The notes beneath the pieces are model-generated. The model was not told where the DNA came from. It did not search any database and saw only the letters and a list, made by a program, of their open reading frames with translations. A stretch of DNA of 44,599 nt from Paraburkholderia elongata (GTDB lineage Bacteria; Pseudomonadota; Gammaproteobacteria; Burkholderiales; Burkholderiaceae), in NCBI RefSeq assembly GCF_013177735.1, contig NZ_WOEZ01000095.1:1-44599 (forward strand), written 5' to 3'. Position numbers and translations under genes: made by a program. Numbering within the stretch: position 1 is the first letter of the stretch; each line of letters starts with the position of its first letter. Below, piece by piece: positions 41,955 through 44,599 of the stretch.

Positions 41955-43181
41955 GTGGGAGACAAACCGGAGATCGACCGGGCAGGCGACCAAGCGGCGG
42001 CCGCGAACCGCGCGGTACTGGCGATCGCCGTCGCGCAGTTGCTCGGTACCTCCCTGTGGTTCAGCGCGAACGGCGCCATGCGGGAGTTGCAGGCAAATTG
42101 GCACCTCAGCGCATCCGGCATAGGTTGGCTCACGAACGCGACACAGGCGGGCTTTATCGTCGGGACGCTGCTTTCGGCTACGACCGGGATCGCCGATCGT
42201 GTGCCCGCAAGCCGCGTGTTCGCGCTCTGCGGTCTGATCGGTGCCGTGCTGAATGCGCTCTTTGCGCTGTGCAGCGCGGGGCTCGGCTCGGCACTCGTGT
42301 TCCGCTTCGGCGTGGGCATTGCGCTCGCCGGTATCTATCCGCTGGGCATGAAATTGCTGGTGTCGTGGGCGCCGGGGCGCGCAGCGCAAACGCTTGCATT
42401 GCTGGTCGCCATGCTGACGCTCGGCACGGCGTCCGTGCATGCGATTCGTGCCATGTTTTCAAACGTGCCGTGGCAGATGGTGGTGCTGGCGTCGTCCGGG
42501 CTCGCTGTGCTCGGCGCCTTGCTGGTGTTTGTGCTTGGGGAAGGGCCGCATGCACGCGCTGGCGCCGCGCGTCGCCCGACGCTGACCGGCGGCGTGTGGA
42601 ACGTGATCAGAATCCGCGAGTTCCGGGCCGCTGCGTTCGGATACTTCGGTCACATGTGGGAGTTGTACGCGTTCTGGACGCTTACGCCGCTCTTCGTGCA
42701 GCGCGCGTTGACGGGTACGGTGCAGCCATCGGCTAGCGCGGTGGCGTTCTGGTCGTTCGCGATCATCGGCATTGGCGCGGCGGGTTGTGTGCTCGGTGGC
42801 AGTTTGAGCCGCCGGGCGGGCAGCGCGCGCACAGCGGCGCTGGCCTTGGCGACTTCAGGCACGCTGTGCGCCGTCTATCCGTTCGCGTCGACGCTCGGCG
42901 CTTCCCTGCAACTCGCTTTGCTGCTCGTATGGGGCGTGAGCGTTGTGGCCGACTCGCCGCAGTTCTCGGCGCTGTCCGTGCGGGCGTGTCCGGCGGACAA
43001 AATCGGCGGTGCGTTGACACTGCAAAACAGCTTCGGTTTTTTCCTGTCGGCCTGCTCGATTCTCTTGTCAACCAGCGCGTATCGCTCGCTCGATGTGCAC
43101 GTGGCGTGGCTGCTATTGCCAGGTCCCGTTCTGGGTCTCATTGCAATGACACCGCTACTCGCGAAAAGGCCACGTTGGTGA
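41955..43181 (+). CDS. MFS transporter
   Basis: A 408-residue inner-membrane major facilitator protein with about 12 hydrophobic helices. The first loop after TM2 carries GIADRVPASRVF, a variant of MFS motif A (GxLaDrxGrR). Start GTG 41955 is supported by AAGGAGG eight bases upstream. It belongs to the general NNP/YbfB-like drug-proton antiporter-like group by appearance, but substrate is unknown. It lies beside the quorum-sensing-like locus and could export a small molecule; that is only positional inference. Confidence 0.9.
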   Translation: MGDKPEIDRAGDQAAAANRAVLAIAVAQLLGTSLWFSANGAMRELQANWHLSASGIGWLTNATQAGFIVGTLLSATTGIADRVPASRVFALCGLIGAVLNALFALCSAGLGSALVFRFGVGIALAGIYPLGMKLLVSWAPGRAAQTLALLVAMLTLGTASVHAIRAMFSNVPWQMVVLASSGLAVLGALLVFVLGEGPHARAGAARRPTLTGGVWNVIRIREFRAAAFGYFGHMWELYAFWTLTPLFVQRALTGTVQPSASAVAFWSFAIIGIGAAGCVLGGSLSRRAGSARTAALALATSGTLCAVYPFASTLGASLQLALLLVWGVSVVADSPQFSALSVRACPADKIGGALTLQNSFGFFLSACSILLSTSAYRSLDVHVAWLLLPGPVLGLIAMTPLLAKRPRW

Positions 43182-43230
43182 TGCGAGCGCGGCCTTTATC
43201 GAACAGTCGAAACTGTTGGCCGCCAACCCT

Positions 43231-44057
43231 CTAGCTCGCCAGCAACGCCCAGTCGAATAACTCGCGCCTGGTGCGAACGCTGAGTTTCGCGAAGGCCCGC
43301 TTCACGTAGGACTCGGCCGTGGAGAGTTTGACGTCCAGGTGGGCCGCCGCATCGGGAATCGTTCTTCCGTTCAGCAGCAGCTTACAGATCTCATACTCGC
43401 GACGGGAAAGTTGCACATTCTGCTTCGACAAGCGCTCATCGAATCCCGCGTGCGGCGTGCCGCTGACGGGGACAGCGGTTGTTCTGCGAGCGGCGGTTGT
43501 TCGAGCGTGGAGTTCGAAGAGGGGGAAAAGGAGCTCCGCCATTTGACGGAAGTAGAACAGCTCGTTCGTCGTGAACGCGGACTGCCGTTTGGTCCGTGCG
43601 AGTGCGACGCGTACTGGACATTTGCAGTGCCGTGCACCAGTACGCATTCCTGGGTTATCTCGGGTTCGTCGAAGATCTTCTTGCGAAACTCGCAATCCGC
43701 AATTCCGCTCACGTTCCGCTGAACGAGGACCGTCCCCGCTTTGCCTCGAACCGGTTGGAATAGCGGATCGATCTGGCAGTAGGTCTGATAGTAGGTGTCC
43801 ATCCGTCTGCAAAGATCCGCGTATTGCGCCCCTCCGCTGCCCAGCCATTCAACCTGATAGCCGGAGCCGCTGCGCGCATCGGCGCGCCACCGTTCCAGGT
43901 GAACCGCATCCGCGGCGATGCTCTCGTTCACGAATGCGGCGACGGTGCTGACAAATTCGGAAGTCCCAACTGAGCTGATCGCCGAGCCAAGCGTCTTGGG
44001 TCGAACACCAATCAGGAAATTGCCATGACCGAGCGGATCGGGGTGGAGTAAGCGCAT
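43231..44057 (-). pseudogene. LuxR-type HTH regulator, frameshifted
   Basis: Frame 1 from ATG 44057 gives the N-terminal half (TSEFVSTVAAFVNESIAADA, QIDPLFQPV, FDEPEITQECVLVHGTANVQ). A second frame to 43231 gives VALARTKRQSAF, LFPLFELHAR and a GerE/LuxR HTH at the end: LSRREYEICKLLLNGRTIPD, AAHLDVKLSTAESYVKRAFA and KLSVRTRRELFDW. The halves join near 43605-43625 with a single-base-type shift. Intact length would be about 270 residues. No LuxI-type acyl-homoserine-lactone synthase gene is near. The regulator is convergent with the MFS gene. Confidence 0.8.
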
Positions 44058-44201
44058 AGACAGATGAAAACAGGCGAATACGGTTGTGTGCCGGTGACGT
44101 TGCGCGATTCAAAAGGGATCGTCTGCCGGGACTTACCCTAGGAGTCTGCGCGGCAGAAGCCGCGCTGTCATCCGATTGCCTGTTGTAAACGTTGTAGGCA
44201 G

Positions 44202-44599
44202 ATGACGACGAGCTATCTTCCCTACGATCCACAACAGCAGTTCCTGCTGCCCCATGCGCTGCAAGATTGGCTGCCTGAAGGCCACCTTGCTTACTTCATC
44301 AGCGATACGGTCGACTCGCTCGACCTGTCCGCCTTCCATGCCCGGTATGCCGGCGGCGGTGCGCGCAACCAGCCCTTTCATCCGGCCATGATGGTCAAGG
44401 TGCTCGTTTATGGCTACGCGACCGGTGTGTTTTCCTCGCGCAAGCTGGCCAGGAAGCTGCATGAGGATGTCGCGGACGCTGTGCGACTTCCGCGCCTTTC
44501 ACCTCAAAGAACTGTCGGACTTGTTCGTGCAAGTGGTGAAACTGGCCAAGGAGTGCGGCCTGGTTAAGCTCGGCACGGTCGCGGTCGACGGCACCAAGA
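44202..44599 (+). mobile_element. IS1182-family transposase, broken and cut by window end
   Basis: The start MTTSYLPYDPQQQFLLPHAL, then DWLPEGHLAYFISDTV, NQPFHPAMMVKVLVYGYATG and SSRKLARKLHEDVA is the N-terminal (DUF772) part of IS1182 transposases. After HEDVA the expected block of about 15 residues (FRVLA...) is missing and the frame shifts; from 44473 another frame continues CDFRAFHLKELSDLFVQ and VKLGTVAVDGTK. A deletion of some 40-odd bases explains both. The segment from about 44136 (CCTAGGAGTCTGCGCGGCAG) may be the left terminal repeat, but the other end is outside the window. Confidence 0.85.

Noticed and set aside
1..44599. CRISPR array, tRNA or rRNA genes
   Set aside because: No regularly spaced repeats, cloverleaf-like segments or rRNA signatures were seen in reading the window.

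Overview
The window looks like chromosomal DNA of a Burkholderiaceae member, probably Paraburkholderia, Caballeronia or Burkholderia. The signs are GC-rich coding with strong GC3 (which creates long antisense shadow frames), a DUF2760-Hsp70 pair, small secreted DUF4148-type proteins, an ohr/ohrR pair, and many divergent regulator-target pairs. No rRNA, tRNA or CRISPR was seen. Taxonomy rests on gene-family habit only.

Layout. 1-2053: a DUF2760 protein translationally coupled to an Hsp70-like ATPase that runs off the left edge. 2348-4037: LysR regulator divergent from an F420-type NADP reductase. 4113-4930: a His-rich leader peptide, mutually exclusive RNA hairpins and an intrinsic terminator, followed by a short histidyl-tRNA-synthetase-like gene broken by two frameshifts. 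4973-6991: MocR regulator divergent from a DJ-1 protein. 7110-12897: a SAM-cyclase-ATPase protein divergent from a SulP transporter carrying STAS and cyclic-nucleotide-binding domains. 13178-16145: mntH, then a MoaD-like carrier and a BNR propeller separated by a long hairpin. 16200-17783: PadR regulator divergent from an NmrA-like protein, with two clear PadR operators between them. 17806-19127: debris, including an IS110 remnant and a YciI-like remnant, around one small conserved-looking ORF.

19154-21921: MDR oxidoreductase, TetR regulator, Tat-exported tandem-YciI protein. 22036-31444: a catabolic-looking cluster (LysR, aldehyde dehydrogenase, cis-CaaD-like tautomerase, two-subunit CoA transferase, crotonase, class III CoA transferase, DUF1330, exported epoxide hydrolase). 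Part of it is visibly less GC-rich and an IS30-like scrap lies at one junction, so acquisition by transfer is plausible. 31592-33435: two DUF4148-type secreted proteins (one frameshifted), then ohr divergent from ohrR with palindromic operators. 33473-36200: remnants of a DipZ-like gene and of a second ohr flank a GlxA-type regulator and an SDR.

36336-41249: a two-component locus resembling the PhcS/CqsS/LqsS quorum-sensing family: a receiver-kinase gene (frameshifted at a G7 run), a hybrid kinase with CqsS-like membrane sensor, two receivers and an HPt domain, and, in the place where an autoinducer synthase would be expected, an acyl-ACP-reductase-like enzyme. 41559-44057: small lipoprotein, MFS transporter, frameshifted LuxR-type regulator. 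44202-44599: broken IS1182-type transposase.

Most interesting candidates: (1) the kinase plus acyl-reductase-like locus, a possible quorum-sensing system with a different kind of synthase; (2) the histidine attenuator in front of a HisRS-like paralogue; (3) the class IIIb-type cyclase next to a cNMP-binding SulP transporter. Several genes carry single frameshifts, so assembly error or real decay must be separated before functional claims are made.
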